Shown here: in pieces, positions 33,358 to 42,983 of the stretch | Layout: each line of letters opens with the position of its first letter | Position numbering within the stretch: the first letter of the stretch is position 1 | DNA from: Rhizobium sp. Leaf453 | GTDB taxonomy: Bacteria > Pseudomonadota > Alphaproteobacteria > Rhizobiales > Rhizobiaceae | Reading direction: 5' to 3' | Assembly: GCF_001425605.1 (NCBI RefSeq) | Contig: NZ_LMRG01000026.1 | Coordinates: forward strand, 124,001-188,000 | DNA: 64,000 bases | Made by a program: the position numbers and the translations under genes | The notes under the pieces: model-generated | What the model saw: only the letters and a program-made list of their open reading frames with translations | Told to the model about the DNA's origin: nothing | Databases searched by the model: none

Positions 33358-34326
33358 TCAGGAATACTTTCTGTTCTGCCGCGATACAAACAGGATGCCC
33401 TTTTGCATGAGAATGAACGCAAAGAGCAAAGCACCGATCAGGATCTTCGTCCACCAACTCGAAAGCGAACCATCGAAGGTGATGTAGGTCTGGATCAGTC
33501 CCTGTATCAAGACGCCGACGAGTGTTCCTCCCACAAACCCGGCGCCTCCTGTCAGAAGCGTTCCGCCAATGACCACGGCGGCAATGGCATCCAACTCGAC
33601 CCCGACCGTGGCGAGCGAATAACCTGCTGATGTGTATAGCGAATAAACGATTCCCGAAAGCCCGGCGAGAAAACCGGATAATCCGTAGATCATGATCGTG
33701 GTGCGGCCAACCGGCACACCCATGAGCGCCGACGTCTGCGGGCCACCGCCGAGTGCATAGACATTGGTTCCAAAGCGCGTCCGCTGCGCGATCAGGATGC
33801 CCAAGGCAAAGACCAGGAGCATGACGCCGCCGATCAGCGTGATGCGACCACCGCCCGGCAGCTTGTAGTAAAACGTCTTCATCGTGGCATAGAACGGATG
33901 CTTGATCGGGATCGAGTCGATCGACAGCACAAAGGCCATTCCACGCGCGAGAAACATGCCGGCGAGCGTGACGATGAAAGCCGGCATTTCCAGATAGTGG
34001 ATTATCGCCCCCATGATCGCGCCGAACAGCGTGGTGATCAACAGAACCAGCACAAAGGCCGCCAGCGGATGAATACCGGTGTTCTCCAGCATGACTGCCA
34101 GGAAAATCCCGGTGAAAGCGATGACGGAACCGATGGAGAGATCGATGCCTCCCGACAGGATGACGAAGGTCATTCCGACAGCGGCGATGCCGAGGAAAGC
34201 GTTGTCAGTCAGCAGGTTGCCGATCACGCGGGTCGACAGGATGTTTGGATATTGCGCCGCGCAGGCCGCGTAGGAGACGACGAAGATGACGATCGTGGCG
34301 ATCAGGGGAAGATATTTCTGGTTCAT
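33358..34326 (-). CDS. yjfF: sugar ABC transporter permease YjfF
   Basis: A 322-residue inner-membrane permease of the ribose/galactofuranose class, with the family signature ILSGGIDLSIGSVIAFTG near residue 57 and about ten helices. E. coli YjfF is the second permease of the galactofuranose importer YtfQRT-YjfF. It overlaps ytfT by four bases (ATGA). It pairs with YtfT to form the channel driven by YtfR. No abnormality is seen. Confidence 0.9.
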   Translation of the reverse strand: MNQKYLPLIATIVIFVVSYAACAAQYPNILSTRVIGNLLTDNAFLGIAAVGMTFVILSGGIDLSIGSVIAFTGIFLAVMLENTGIHPLAAFVLVLLITTLFGAIMGAIIHYLEMPAFIVTLAGMFLARGMAFVLSIDSIPIKHPFYATMKTFYYKLPGGGRITLIGGVMLLVFALGILIAQRTRFGTNVYALGGGPQTSALMGVPVGRTTIMIYGLSGFLAGLSGIVYSLYTSAGYSLATVGVELDAIAAVVIGGTLLTGGAGFVGGTLVGVLIQGLIQTYITFDGSLSSWWTKILIGALLFAFILMQKGILFVSRQNRKYS

Positions 34327-35348
34327 CGAACGGTCTGCTTTGCGACGTCCCCGCGGACGGTTTTGCGGCTGAGGAACGTCAAGCCGGTCTGCACGCGCGG
34401 CGACTGGATGACGAGGATGATGACGATGATCGCGGCCTTGATGATCAGATTGAACTCCGGCGGGAAGCCCGAAGACAAAATGCCGGTGTTGACGGCTTGA
34501 ATGATCATCGCGCCGATCAGCGAGGCGACGATGCTGAACCGGCCGCCAAGCAGCGAAGTCCCGCCGACCACGACGGCCAGAATGGCGTCCAATTCAAGCC
34601 AGAGCCCGGCATTGTTGGCATCGGCGCCGCGAATATCGGCGGTGACGATCAGGCCGGCCAGCGCCGCGCAGAGACCGGAGAGCATGTAGGCCGCCATCAA
34701 CAGCAGCGGTGTGCGGATGCCCGACAGGGTCGAGGCGCGACGGTTGATACCGACGGCCTCGATCAGCATGCCGAGCGCGGTACGCCGCACCAGAAGCGCC
34801 ACTGCCGTGCCGAAGACCAGCCAGATGACGACCGGCATGGGCAGACCGAGAAAGGCGCCGCTGCCGATGAAGATCAGGCCTGGATCGTTGAAGGTCAGGA
34901 TCGCACCTTCGGTCACCAGCTGCGCGATGCCGCGTCCGGCGACCATCAGCACCAGGGTAGCGATGATCGGCTGGATGTTGAGCACCGAAACGAGGAAGCC
35001 ATTCCAGACGCCGCAGAGAAGACCTGTGCCGATGGCCAGCACCAGCGTCATCACGAGCGGATCGCCGCGCACGCTGGAGGCGGCAGCGACCGCCCCGCAG
35101 ATCGCCATGACCGCGCCGACAGAAAGATCGATGCCCTTCGTTGCGATGACGACGGTCATGCCGACGGCAAGCAAAGCGACCGGCGCACCGCGGTTGAGAA
35201 TGTCGATCAGGCTGCCGTAGAGCCGGCCATTCTGGATTTCGATCGAGAAGAAGTCCGGAAAGACGATTCGGATCAGCACCAGGATGATCGCCAGGGCTAT
35301 GAATTGCGGCAGCAGTCGCCAACCAAGACGTCTCGCGCTGTCGATCAT
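34323..35348 (-). CDS. ytfT: sugar ABC transporter permease YtfT
   Basis: A 341-residue permease; the stretch GSLIDILNRGAPVALLAVGM and VIATKGIDLSVGAVMAI is nearly that of E. coli YtfT. Ten or so transmembrane helices are evident. The start overlaps the end of ytfR and the end overlaps the start of yjfF, each by four bases, so the three genes are translationally coupled. It forms the heterodimeric channel with YjfF for galactofuranose-type sugars; the true substrate here is inferred from the family. Confidence 0.92.
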   Translation of the reverse strand: MIDSARRLGWRLLPQFIALAIILVLIRIVFPDFFSIEIQNGRLYGSLIDILNRGAPVALLAVGMTVVIATKGIDLSVGAVMAICGAVAAASSVRGDPLVMTLVLAIGTGLLCGVWNGFLVSVLNIQPIIATLVLMVAGRGIAQLVTEGAILTFNDPGLIFIGSGAFLGLPMPVVIWLVFGTAVALLVRRTALGMLIEAVGINRRASTLSGIRTPLLLMAAYMLSGLCAALAGLIVTADIRGADANNAGLWLELDAILAVVVGGTSLLGGRFSIVASLIGAMIIQAVNTGILSSGFPPEFNLIIKAAIIVIILVIQSPRVQTGLTFLSRKTVRGDVAKQTVR

Positions 35349-36868
35349 TGCGCTTCTCCCGCGTGGTTTGCCGTGGCAATGGCATTAACGATATGTTCGG
35401 TTGTGATTTCGCTTCCCGTGAGTTCGGCGACATGCGCCCGGTCACGCAGCACGATGATGCGGGAACTGTAAGCGACGAGTTCCTCAAGCTCCGAGGAGAT
35501 GACGATCAGCGACATGCCCTGCGCGCAGAGATCCTCGATCAGCCGGATGATTTCGGCATGGGCGCCGACATCGATGCCGCGCGTCGGCTCATCGAGAATG
35601 AGAAATTCCGGATTGGTGGCCAGCCAGCGCGCCAGGATGGCCTTCTGCTGGTTGCCGCCAGACAGAAGCCGGATCGGCTTTTCACGGTCGGTGGTACGGA
35701 TGTCGAGCGCTTTGATATATCGGTCCGCCAGTGCATTCTGCTCCGACATCGACAGCGGCCGCGCCCAGCCACGCCGGGCCTGCAAGGCGAGCGCGATATT
35801 TTCGCGTACGGAGAGTTCACCGATGATGCCGTCAACCTTGCGGTCCTCCGGACAGAAGCCGAAGCCTTCCGCAATGGCCGCGCGGGGCGACGACAGGGTC
35901 GTTGTCTTGCCACCAATCTCCGCCGTGCCGCTATCGGCGCTTTGCACCCCGAACAGCAGTTCGGCTGTCTCCGTCCGGCCGGATCCCAGAAGACCGGCAA
36001 TCCCAACCACCTCGCCTTTGCGGACATCCAGATCGAACGGCTTGATCTTGCCGGTCTTGCCGTAGTTGGAAAAGCGGAACTGCACCGGCCCGCTGGCAAT
36101 CTCCGTATCTGCTACCGCTTTTTCGACAGACTGCAACTCGTGCCCGAGCATCATTGTTACCAGCTCGCGGCGCGGCAGGGATGCCGTTTCGCGCGTGCCA
36201 ACCAACTGACCGTTGCGCAGAACGGTGATCCGGTCGGTGAGATCGTAGACCTGTTCGAGGAAGTGGGTGATGAACACGATGCCAAGCCCCCTCGCCTTCA
36301 GATCGCGAACGATGCCAAACAGCATTTCGACTTCCTGCGCGTCAAGGCTGGCGGTCGGCTCGTCGAGGATCAGGACTTTGCCCGAGAGATCGACAGCCCG
36401 GGCAATTGCCACCACTTGCTGGATCGCGACCGAGTAACTTTCGAGCGCCGCCGACACGTTGATATCGACGCCATATTGGGCCAGCAGCGCCTCGGCGCGC
36501 CGGCGCATTTCGCCGGTATCGATCAGGCCGAAGCGGCGCGGCTGGCGCCCGAGGAACAGGTTTTCAGCGACGCTGAGATTTCCCAGCAGATTGACCTCCT
36601 GATAGACCGTGCCGATCCCCAGTTTCTGGGCGTCGAGCGTATCGCGGGGATCGATCTCCTGGCCGTCCAGGGTCAGCGTTCCCGCATCGCGGCGATAGGC
36701 GCCGGTCATGCATTTGATCAGCGTGGATTTGCCAGCGCCATTTTCGCCGAGCAATGCATGAACCTCGCCGCGGCGCAGCGAGAAGTTGACCTTGTTCAGC
36801 GCGATCGCACCCGGGAAGGTCTTGACGATCCCTGATGCGACGAGAATGTCATTTGTGATGTTCTGCAT
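35345..36868 (-). CDS. ytfR: sugar ABC transporter ATPase YtfR (two ATP-binding domains)
   Basis: A 507-residue double ATPase. The first domain has LLGENGAGKSTLIKCMTGAY (Walker A) and VLILDEPTASLD (Walker B); the second has GLLGSGRTETAELLFG, the signature RLLSGGNQQKAILARWL and FLILDEPTRGIDVG. This is the arrangement of RbsA/MglA/YtfR-type proteins. It energises YtfT-YjfF. The gap of 239 nt to ytfQ contains a stem-loop that could lower its expression relative to the binding protein. Confidence 0.93.
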   Translation of the reverse strand: MQNITNDILVASGIVKTFPGAIALNKVNFSLRRGEVHALLGENGAGKSTLIKCMTGAYRRDAGTLTLDGQEIDPRDTLDAQKLGIGTVYQEVNLLGNLSVAENLFLGRQPRRFGLIDTGEMRRRAEALLAQYGVDINVSAALESYSVAIQQVVAIARAVDLSGKVLILDEPTASLDAQEVEMLFGIVRDLKARGLGIVFITHFLEQVYDLTDRITVLRNGQLVGTRETASLPRRELVTMMLGHELQSVEKAVADTEIASGPVQFRFSNYGKTGKIKPFDLDVRKGEVVGIAGLLGSGRTETAELLFGVQSADSGTAEIGGKTTTLSSPRAAIAEGFGFCPEDRKVDGIIGELSVRENIALALQARRGWARPLSMSEQNALADRYIKALDIRTTDREKPIRLLSGGNQQKAILARWLATNPEFLILDEPTRGIDVGAHAEIIRLIEDLCAQGMSLIVISSELEELVAYSSRIIVLRDRAHVAELTGSEITTEHIVNAIATANHAGEAQ

Positions 36869-37055
36869 GAAACCGGCTTCTTGAGGAAACGCAAGGTCAC
36901 CCGAACCTTACGGACTGCCGCGAAATATGCCACGGGCTACAGCGCCGGATGAAACACGGCAAAGCGACATCGTGGCAGATGTTGAGCCTTGAAACGCATA
37001 TTGAAATGCGAAGGCGGGACACTGGCGAAGAAGACGTGCCGGCATCCCGCCGAAT

Positions 37056-37083
37056 CCGCCCGCAAACTCAGGATTGCGGGCGG
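37056..37083 (-). terminator. stem-loop between ytfQ and ytfR
   Basis: CCGCCCGCAA, an 8-nt loop and TTGCGGGCGG form a perfect 10-bp stem 24 nt after the ytfQ stop. No strong T-run follows. In binding-protein operons such hairpins commonly protect the upstream mRNA and reduce downstream expression, raising the ratio of binding protein to membrane components. Confidence 0.6.
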
Positions 37084-37107
37084 AAATCGTGCAATGCCGA
37101 CAGTCTC

Positions 37108-38070
37108 TTAGTAGCCGAGGCCCTTCTTTTCTTCGTAGACCTTCTGCGGATCGTCAGCCTGCGTGTAGAGCTTCGATTCCGTCTGGATCCACTTGGCCGG
37201 CTTGGTGCCGTCCTTCAGGAAGGCGTCGAGCGCGTCGAGCGCCGGGCCGGCCATGTTCGGGGTCAGTTCGACGGTGGCGTTCGCTTCGCCGGCAGCCATG
37301 GCCTGGAAGATATCTGGAACAGCGTCGATCGAGACGACGAGAATGTCCGTGCCCGGCTTCAAGCCGGCTTCCTTGATGGCCTGGATCGCGCCGACGGCCA
37401 TGTCGTCGTTGTGGGCGTAGAGGGCGCAGATATTCTTGCCGCCGTCTTCAGCCTTCAGGAAGCTTTCCATGACTTCCTTGCCCTTGGTGCGGGTGAAGTC
37501 GCCGGTCTGGCTGCGGATGATCTTCAGATTGTCGTGACCCTTCAGCGCTTCCTCGAAGCCCTTCTTGCGGTCGATGGCCGGCGACGAACCCGTCGTGCCC
37601 TGCAGTTCAACAACGTTACAGGCCTTGGTGCCGACGGTATCGACGAGCCACTTGCCGGCAACATTGCCTTCGTGAACAAGGTCGGAGGTGACGGCGGTCA
37701 GATAGAGTTCGTCCGACGAATCGACGGTACGGTCGAGCAGGATGACCGGAATCTCGGCATCCTTGGCTTCGGTCAGGACTTCGTCCCAGCCAGTCGCCAC
37801 AACCGGAGCGATCAAGATCGCATCAACGCCCTGGGCGATAAAGGAACGCAGAGCCTTGATCTGGTTTTCCTGCTTCTGCTGCGCATCGGCGAACTTCAGG
37901 TCGATGCCGCGCTTTTCAGCCTGCTGCTTGGTCAGCGTGGTTTCTGCCGCGCGCCAGCCGGATTCAGAGCCAATCTGCGAAAATCCGATCGTCAAATCGG
38001 CAGCGGACGCCGAACCGAACATGCAGGCAGCCAGAATCGTGGCACTCGCGAGTGCTGTCTTCAATTTCAT
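37108..38070 (-). CDS. ytfQ: periplasmic galactofuranose-type binding protein YtfQ
   Basis: A 320-residue exported protein with a signal peptide ending GSASAA. The body is very close to E. coli YtfQ: LTIGFSQIGSESGWRAAET, DAQQKQENQIKALRSFIAQG, VDAILIAPVVATGW and IIRSQTGDFTRTKGKEVMES. It captures the sugar for YtfR-YtfT-YjfF. It is preceded by an AT-rich promoter region (38100-38140) and followed by the hairpin at 37056. A GGAGG stretch precedes the ATG. Confidence 0.95.
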   Translation of the reverse strand: MKLKTALASATILAACMFGSASAADLTIGFSQIGSESGWRAAETTLTKQQAEKRGIDLKFADAQQKQENQIKALRSFIAQGVDAILIAPVVATGWDEVLTEAKDAEIPVILLDRTVDSSDELYLTAVTSDLVHEGNVAGKWLVDTVGTKACNVVELQGTTGSSPAIDRKKGFEEALKGHDNLKIIRSQTGDFTRTKGKEVMESFLKAEDGGKNICALYAHNDDMAVGAIQAIKEAGLKPGTDILVVSIDAVPDIFQAMAAGEANATVELTPNMAGPALDALDAFLKDGTKPAKWIQTESKLYTQADDPQKVYEEKKGLGY

Positions 38071-38104
38071 GATTTCCTCCCAAAGAAAGCTGCGCTTCGC
38101 AGCA

Positions 38105-38150
38105 CCGGTAAAAAATCATACTATATTATTTATGTAAACCAGCTTTTTGA
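38105..38150 (-). promoter_or_regulatory. AT-rich promoter/operator region of ytfQ
   Basis: On the minus strand the stretch CATAAATAATATAGTATG is an imperfect palindrome with a -10-like TATAGT. It lies about 50 nt before ytfQ, the expected place for the promoter and the GntR operator. This is inferred from composition and position; no GntR consensus has been proven here. Confidence 0.35.
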
Positions 38151-38180
38151 GCATGTGCGCAAATTTTCTCAAGCCAGAAT

Positions 38181-38210
38181 CAAAAGAGGGCGGCCGACGG
38201 CCACCCTCTC
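38181..38210 (-). terminator. intrinsic terminator of the BMP operon
   Basis: On the minus strand AGAGGGTGGCCG and CGGCCGCCCTCT pair with one G-T/C mismatch and are followed by TTTTGATT, about 28 nt after the BMP gene stop. It separates this operon from ytfQ. Confidence 0.75.
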
Positions 38211-38238
38211 TGATTGCATAATCTATAGCGCGAAAAGC

Positions 38239-39309
38239 TTATTGCGGCAGCTTGTCGTCCACGCCTTCGACGTAGAAGTTCATGCCGAGCAACGTGCCAT
38301 CATCCGACGAAGCGCCAGCTGCGAGCCATTCTGATCCATCCTGCTTCTTCAGGGGACCGGTGAAGGGCTTCAGTTCGCCCGACTCGATCTTCTTCTGGGT
38401 CTCTTCCGCCATTGCCTTTACATCGTCGGGCATGTTGGTATACGGCGCCATCGTCAGGATGCCGTCCTTCAGGCCATCCCAGCTGGACGTGGTTTCCCAC
38501 TTGCCATCGATGAAGGCCTGTGTGCGCTTGATGTAGTAGGCGCCCCAGGTGTCGACGATCGCGGTCAGCTGGGTTTCAGGACCGGCCTTGATCATGTCGG
38601 ATGCCTGTCCGAACGCCTTGATGCCGCGCTCGGCAGCAACCTGCATCGGCGCGGTGGTGTCGGTGTGCTGCGTCAGGATATCGACACCCTGGTCGATCAA
38701 TGCCTTGGCGGCGTCGGCTTCCTTGCCCGGATCGAACCAGGTGTTGGCCCAGACGACCTTCAGCTTGAATTCCGGATTGACGGAACGCGCGCCGATCAGG
38801 AACGAGTTGATGCCCATGACCACTTCCGGAATCGGGAAAGAGGCGATGTAGCCTGCGACACCCTTCTGGGACATCTTGGCGGCAATCTGACCCTGGATGT
38901 AGCGGCCTTCATAGAAACGGCTGTTGTAGGTCGCAAGGTTCGGACCGGACTTGTAGCCGGTCGCATGCTCGAACTTCACGTCCGGGAACTTCGCGGCGAT
39001 CTTGACGGTCGCGTCCATGAAGCCGAACGACGTGGTGAAGATCAGGCCGCAGCCGGAACGGGCGAGACGCTCGATGGCGCGCTCTGCGTCCGGGCCTTCC
39101 GGAACATTTTCAAGGAACTGGGTCTCGATCTTGTCAGCGAGGGCTTTTTCAAGCTCCTGACGGCCGATGTCATGCGCCTGCGTCCAGCCGCCGTCCGTCT
39201 TCGAGCCGACGTAGACGAAGCAGATTTTTGCCTTGTCGGCAGCGCTTGCCGCGGCTGAAAAGCCGATGACGGCCGCCGTGGTTGCGAGTGCGAGGAGAAG
39301 TTTCTTCAT
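38239..39309 (-). CDS. BMP-family (nucleoside) ABC transporter binding protein
   Basis: About 356 residues from MKKLLLALATTAAVIGFS with signal cleavage near ASAADK. The body has the BMP/PnrA pattern (KICFVYVGSKTDGGWTQAHD, IFTTSFGFMDATVKIA, FEHATGYKSGPNL). Proteins of this class bind purine or pyrimidine nucleosides in many bacteria. It is the last gene of the minus-strand operon ATPase-permease-permease-BMP and ends in an intrinsic terminator. A start ten codons upstream is possible but less typical. Confidence 0.9.
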   Translation of the reverse strand: MKKLLLALATTAAVIGFSAAASAADKAKICFVYVGSKTDGGWTQAHDIGRQELEKALADKIETQFLENVPEGPDAERAIERLARSGCGLIFTTSFGFMDATVKIAAKFPDVKFEHATGYKSGPNLATYNSRFYEGRYIQGQIAAKMSQKGVAGYIASFPIPEVVMGINSFLIGARSVNPEFKLKVVWANTWFDPGKEADAAKALIDQGVDILTQHTDTTAPMQVAAERGIKAFGQASDMIKAGPETQLTAIVDTWGAYYIKRTQAFIDGKWETTSSWDGLKDGILTMAPYTNMPDDVKAMAEETQKKIESGELKPFTGPLKKQDGSEWLAAGASSDDGTLLGMNFYVEGVDDKLPQ

Positions 39310-39351
39310 TTTGGACCCCTGTCGGTTTGAGTATTCCATCAGTGTTTTTGG

Positions 39352-40272
39352 TCACCGGTCGGGCACAAAGGGTTTTCCCAATGCTGCCGGTGTGTTGATC
39401 AGCGTCATGCGCCGATTGTGCGAGATCAGGATCAGTACGACAATTGTCGCCAGATAGGGAAGAGCAGAAAGAAACTGCGAAGGAATTCCAACACCATAGG
39501 CCTGTGCATAGAGCTGGCTGATGGATACGGCCCCGAACAGGTAACCACCCGCCACGATCCGCCAGGGCCGCCAGGAGGCGAACACGACCAGAGCCAGCGC
39601 GATCCAGCCACGGCCGGCCGACATGTTTTCCACCCATTGCGGCGTGTAGACCAGCGACAACTGCGCGCCCGCCAGACCAGCGCAGGCGCCACCGAACATC
39701 ACGGCGAGATAGCGCGTGCGGATGACGTTGATGCCGAGGGCATGGGCAGACGAATGGCTGTCACCGACGGAGCGGAGCTTGAGACCCGCACGGCTTTTGA
39801 ACAGGAACCAGTTGACGCCCGCTACCAGCGCGATCGACAGGTAGAAGATCAGATCCTGCTTGAACAGGACAGGGCCGAGAAACGGAATATCCGACAGGAC
39901 CGGAAAGACGATCTGCGGCAGCTTGATGCCCGACTGCCCGAGATAGGGCTCCGCGATCATGCTGGAAATGCCCAGGCCAAGAATTGTCAGAGCCAACCCT
40001 GTCGCAACCTGATTGGCGACCAGCGTGAGCGTCAGGAAACCGAACAGCAACGAGAAGAGTGCAGCAGCGGCGATTCCCGCGAGAATGCCGACATAGGGCG
40101 ATCCCGTCGCCTGCGTGGCAATGAAGGCGCAGGCCGCGCCCATGACCATCATGCCCTCGACGCCGAGGTTCAGGACACCGGAGCGCTCAGTCACGAGTTC
40201 CCCGATTGCTGCCAAAACAAGCGGGGTGGCTGCGGTGATGACCGTCAGAAGGATTGCTTCGACAATACCCAT
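39352..40272 (-). CDS. BMP-associated ABC transporter permease (second)
   Basis: 306 residues from MGIVEAILLTVITAATPLVL, the usual beginning of the second permease of nucleoside BMP transporters; about eight helices follow with TERSGVLNLGVEGMM. The upstream in-frame extension lies inside the neighbouring permease gene and is not used. The ATG overlaps the stop of the first permease (ATGA). Substrate is inferred to be a nucleoside. Confidence 0.9.
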   Translation of the reverse strand: MGIVEAILLTVITAATPLVLAAIGELVTERSGVLNLGVEGMMVMGAACAFIATQATGSPYVGILAGIAAAALFSLLFGFLTLTLVANQVATGLALTILGLGISSMIAEPYLGQSGIKLPQIVFPVLSDIPFLGPVLFKQDLIFYLSIALVAGVNWFLFKSRAGLKLRSVGDSHSSAHALGINVIRTRYLAVMFGGACAGLAGAQLSLVYTPQWVENMSAGRGWIALALVVFASWRPWRIVAGGYLFGAVSISQLYAQAYGVGIPSQFLSALPYLATIVVLILISHNRRMTLINTPAALGKPFVPDR

Positions 40273-41366
40273 CAGCGCGCCCCCTTGCCCGCTGTTTCGC
40301 TCAGGTCGTACCACATCATCCTGATCTTGTAGTGGATAAGCGTATCGCAGGAGAGCACGAAGAACAGGAGCAGCCCCTGGAAGACGCGGATCGGCTTGTC
40401 GGAAATCTGCATGGACACCTGCACCGCTTCGCCACCGAGATAGGTGAGCGCCAGAACAAGGCCGGCGACGACAATCCCGAGCGGATTGAGCCTGCCGAGG
40501 AACGCGACAATGATGGCGGTAAAACCGTAACCGGGCGAGATCACCGGGCGCAACTGCTGGATCGCCCCGCTGACTTCGGCAATGCCCGCGAGACCTGCAA
40601 GCGCGCCGGAAAGCAGCATGGAAAACCAGATCATCTTGCGCGATGAAAAGCCAGCGAACCGCCCTGCCCGCGCGGATTGGCCGAGAACAGTGATCTCGAA
40701 GCCCTTCAGCGTGTAGCGCATCATGAACCAGATCAGGACGGCCGCGATAATCGCGAAACCGAAGCCCCAATGCGCCCGGCCGGATGCGACCATTTCAGGC
40801 AGAACGGCGATCGGATCAAAGGTGCGCGTCTCGGGAAAATTCATGCCGCCGGGATTACGCCAGGGACCACGCACCAGCCAGTCGAGGAACAGTTGCGCCA
40901 CATAGACCAGCATCAGGCTGGTCAGGATTTCGTTGGTGTTCATGTGCGCCTTGAGAAAGGCGGGAATGGCCGCGAACAATGCGCCGCCGAGCATGCCGAG
41001 GATCATCATCAGCGGCAGCACCAGCGGCGATTGCCAGTCGTAAAACACCACCGGCAGGATCGAACCGGCAATCGCGCCCATGATGAACTGGCCTTCGGCA
41101 CCGATATTCCAGTTGTTCGAGCGATAGCAGACCGACAGGCCGACGGCGATCAGGATGAGCGGCGCCGCCTTGATCGCCAGTTCGTGCAGCGACCAGACCT
41201 CCATCAGCGGTTCGATGAAGAAACTGTAGAGCGCCAGGATCGGATCCTTGCCGAGCATCATGAACATGATACCGCCGAAGAAGATCGTCAGCGCCAGCGC
41301 GATGACGGGCGACAGGATCGAAAACAGCCGGGAGACGTCAGGGCGCCGTTCCAGTTCAATGCGCAT
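40272..41366 (-). CDS. BMP-associated ABC transporter permease (first)
   Basis: A 364-residue inner-membrane permease with the pattern GLSVCYRSNNWNIGAEGQFI and LNPLGIVVAGLVLALTYLGG of nucleoside-type ABC permeases. The start overlaps the end of the ATPase gene by 11 nt and the stop overlaps the next permease, so the genes are translationally coupled. It forms the channel with the other permease. Confidence 0.9.
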   Translation of the reverse strand: MRIELERRPDVSRLFSILSPVIALALTIFFGGIMFMMLGKDPILALYSFFIEPLMEVWSLHELAIKAAPLILIAVGLSVCYRSNNWNIGAEGQFIMGAIAGSILPVVFYDWQSPLVLPLMMILGMLGGALFAAIPAFLKAHMNTNEILTSLMLVYVAQLFLDWLVRGPWRNPGGMNFPETRTFDPIAVLPEMVASGRAHWGFGFAIIAAVLIWFMMRYTLKGFEITVLGQSARAGRFAGFSSRKMIWFSMLLSGALAGLAGIAEVSGAIQQLRPVISPGYGFTAIIVAFLGRLNPLGIVVAGLVLALTYLGGEAVQVSMQISDKPIRVFQGLLLFFVLSCDTLIHYKIRMMWYDLSETAGKGAR

Positions 41367-42930
41367 GCGCCATCTCCGCAGTCTCGGCCTTGCCGTGCAT
41401 CCCGCCCATCAACATTCCGATTTTTTCGCGTGTCAGATCCGAGGCCGGATAGATATCGGACAGGCGACCGTCGCTGATAACCGCGATCTCCGTCGCCACC
41501 TCGAAAATCTCGTCGAGATCCTGACTGATCACCAGAACGGCAGAACCGGATTTTGCGAGATCGACGAGCGCTTGGCGAATGCGGCTGGCGGCTCCTGCAT
41601 CTACGCCCCAGGTGGGCTGATTGACGACCAGCACAGTCGGTTGCCGGTCGAGTTCGCGTCCGACAATGAATTTCTGCAGATTGCCGCCCGAAAGCGATCC
41701 GGCCGGCGGATTTTCGCCGCTCTTGCGGACATCCATCGCCTCGGAAATGCGCTTGGCCGCCATCTTCACGGCATCCTGCCGAATAAGCCCGAGAAAACCG
41801 CCGCCCAGAAAGGCACGCCGATCCGACTTGTGGCGCGCCAGCACGAGATTGTCAGAAAGCGACAGGGCCGACACCGCGGCGTGTCCATGACGCTCTTCAG
41901 GAACGAAGCCTGCCCCCATCAGCCGGCGTGCATTGATGCCACGCGTTCCCACCGGCTTGTCGGAAATACGGATGGCATCATCGAGATCAGCCGGATATTC
42001 GCCCGACAAGGCATCGAACAATTCGCCCTGCCCGTTCCCGGCAACGCCGGCGATCGCCAGCACTTCGCCGGCATGAACCTTCAGACAGATGTCCTTCAGG
42101 GAAACGGCAAACGGCGTGCGGGCGGCGGCAGACAGATTACGGGCCTCGAGCTTCACGGCTCCCTTGGCGTTCGTTCCCTCCGCCGTCACATGCGCGACAT
42201 CGCTGCCGACCATCATCCGGGCGAGCGAAGCGGGGGTTTCCTGGCGCGGATCGCAGGCGCCGGTCACCTTGCCGTGGCGAAGAACGGTGGCGCGATCACA
42301 AATGCGCTGCACCTCTTCCAGCCGGTGGCTGATATAGAGAACGGATCGCCCTTCAGCCTTCAATTTGTTCAGGGTTTCGAAGAGCCGGTCGGCTTCCTGC
42401 GGGGTCAGCACCGAGGTCGGTTCGTCGAGAATGATCAGCTTCGGGTTCTGCAGTAGCGCGCGGACAATCTCGATGCGCTGACGTTCACCGACGGAGAGAT
42501 CGGCGACATGGGCATCCGGATCGAGCGGCAGGCCGTAAGCGCGAGAAAGATCAGAGGCTTCCTTCGCAATCCTGGACAAGGACACGCCTGGATCCATCGA
42601 CAGGGCGATGTTCTCGGCAACCGTCAGTGCCTCGAATAGGGAAAAGTGCTGGAACACCATGCCGATGCCAAGCTTCCGCGCGGCACTTGGGCTGGTGATC
42701 CTGACCGGTTGGCCCTGCCAGACGATCTCGCCGCTGGTCGGGGCAAGCACGCCGAACAGCATCTTGACAAGGGTCGACTTACCCGCGCCGTTTTCGCCCA
42801 GCAGCGCATGGATTTCACCGGGTCTGATATCGAGATTGATCCCGTTGCACGCAGCAAATGTGCCGAACAGTTTCGTCAATTGGCCAACGGCCAGCAATGG
42901 CCCGTTGGCGGGTTGTCCCTCAGCCGACAC
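41356..42930 (-). CDS. BMP-associated ABC transporter ATPase (two domains)
   Basis: A 524-residue double ATPase with LLGENGAGKSTLVKMLFGV and LIILDEPTSVLTPQE in the first domain, and a second domain with GVAGNGQGELFDALSG, SLSGGNLQKFIVGREL and LVVNQPTWGVDAG. Note that the second Walker B region reads VVNQPTWG rather than the LDEPT form, a known feature of YufO/NupB-type nucleoside ATPases. It heads the operon transcribed leftwards. It drives the two permeases. Confidence 0.9.
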   Translation of the reverse strand: MSAEGQPANGPLLAVGQLTKLFGTFAACNGINLDIRPGEIHALLGENGAGKSTLVKMLFGVLAPTSGEIVWQGQPVRITSPSAARKLGIGMVFQHFSLFEALTVAENIALSMDPGVSLSRIAKEASDLSRAYGLPLDPDAHVADLSVGERQRIEIVRALLQNPKLIILDEPTSVLTPQEADRLFETLNKLKAEGRSVLYISHRLEEVQRICDRATVLRHGKVTGACDPRQETPASLARMMVGSDVAHVTAEGTNAKGAVKLEARNLSAAARTPFAVSLKDICLKVHAGEVLAIAGVAGNGQGELFDALSGEYPADLDDAIRISDKPVGTRGINARRLMGAGFVPEERHGHAAVSALSLSDNLVLARHKSDRRAFLGGGFLGLIRQDAVKMAAKRISEAMDVRKSGENPPAGSLSGGNLQKFIVGRELDRQPTVLVVNQPTWGVDAGAASRIRQALVDLAKSGSAVLVISQDLDEIFEVATEIAVISDGRLSDIYPASDLTREKIGMLMGGMHGKAETAEMAHAH

Positions 42931-42983
42931 GCCGCCCCTCTTTTCTCATGCTCTGCCGCCCCCGGCCGCCTCTCCGGCTTGTC

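Noticed and set aside
35348-36835. 495-codon plus-strand reading frame
   Set aside because: It is the mirror of the ytfR ATPase, which has all Walker and signature motifs on the minus strand.
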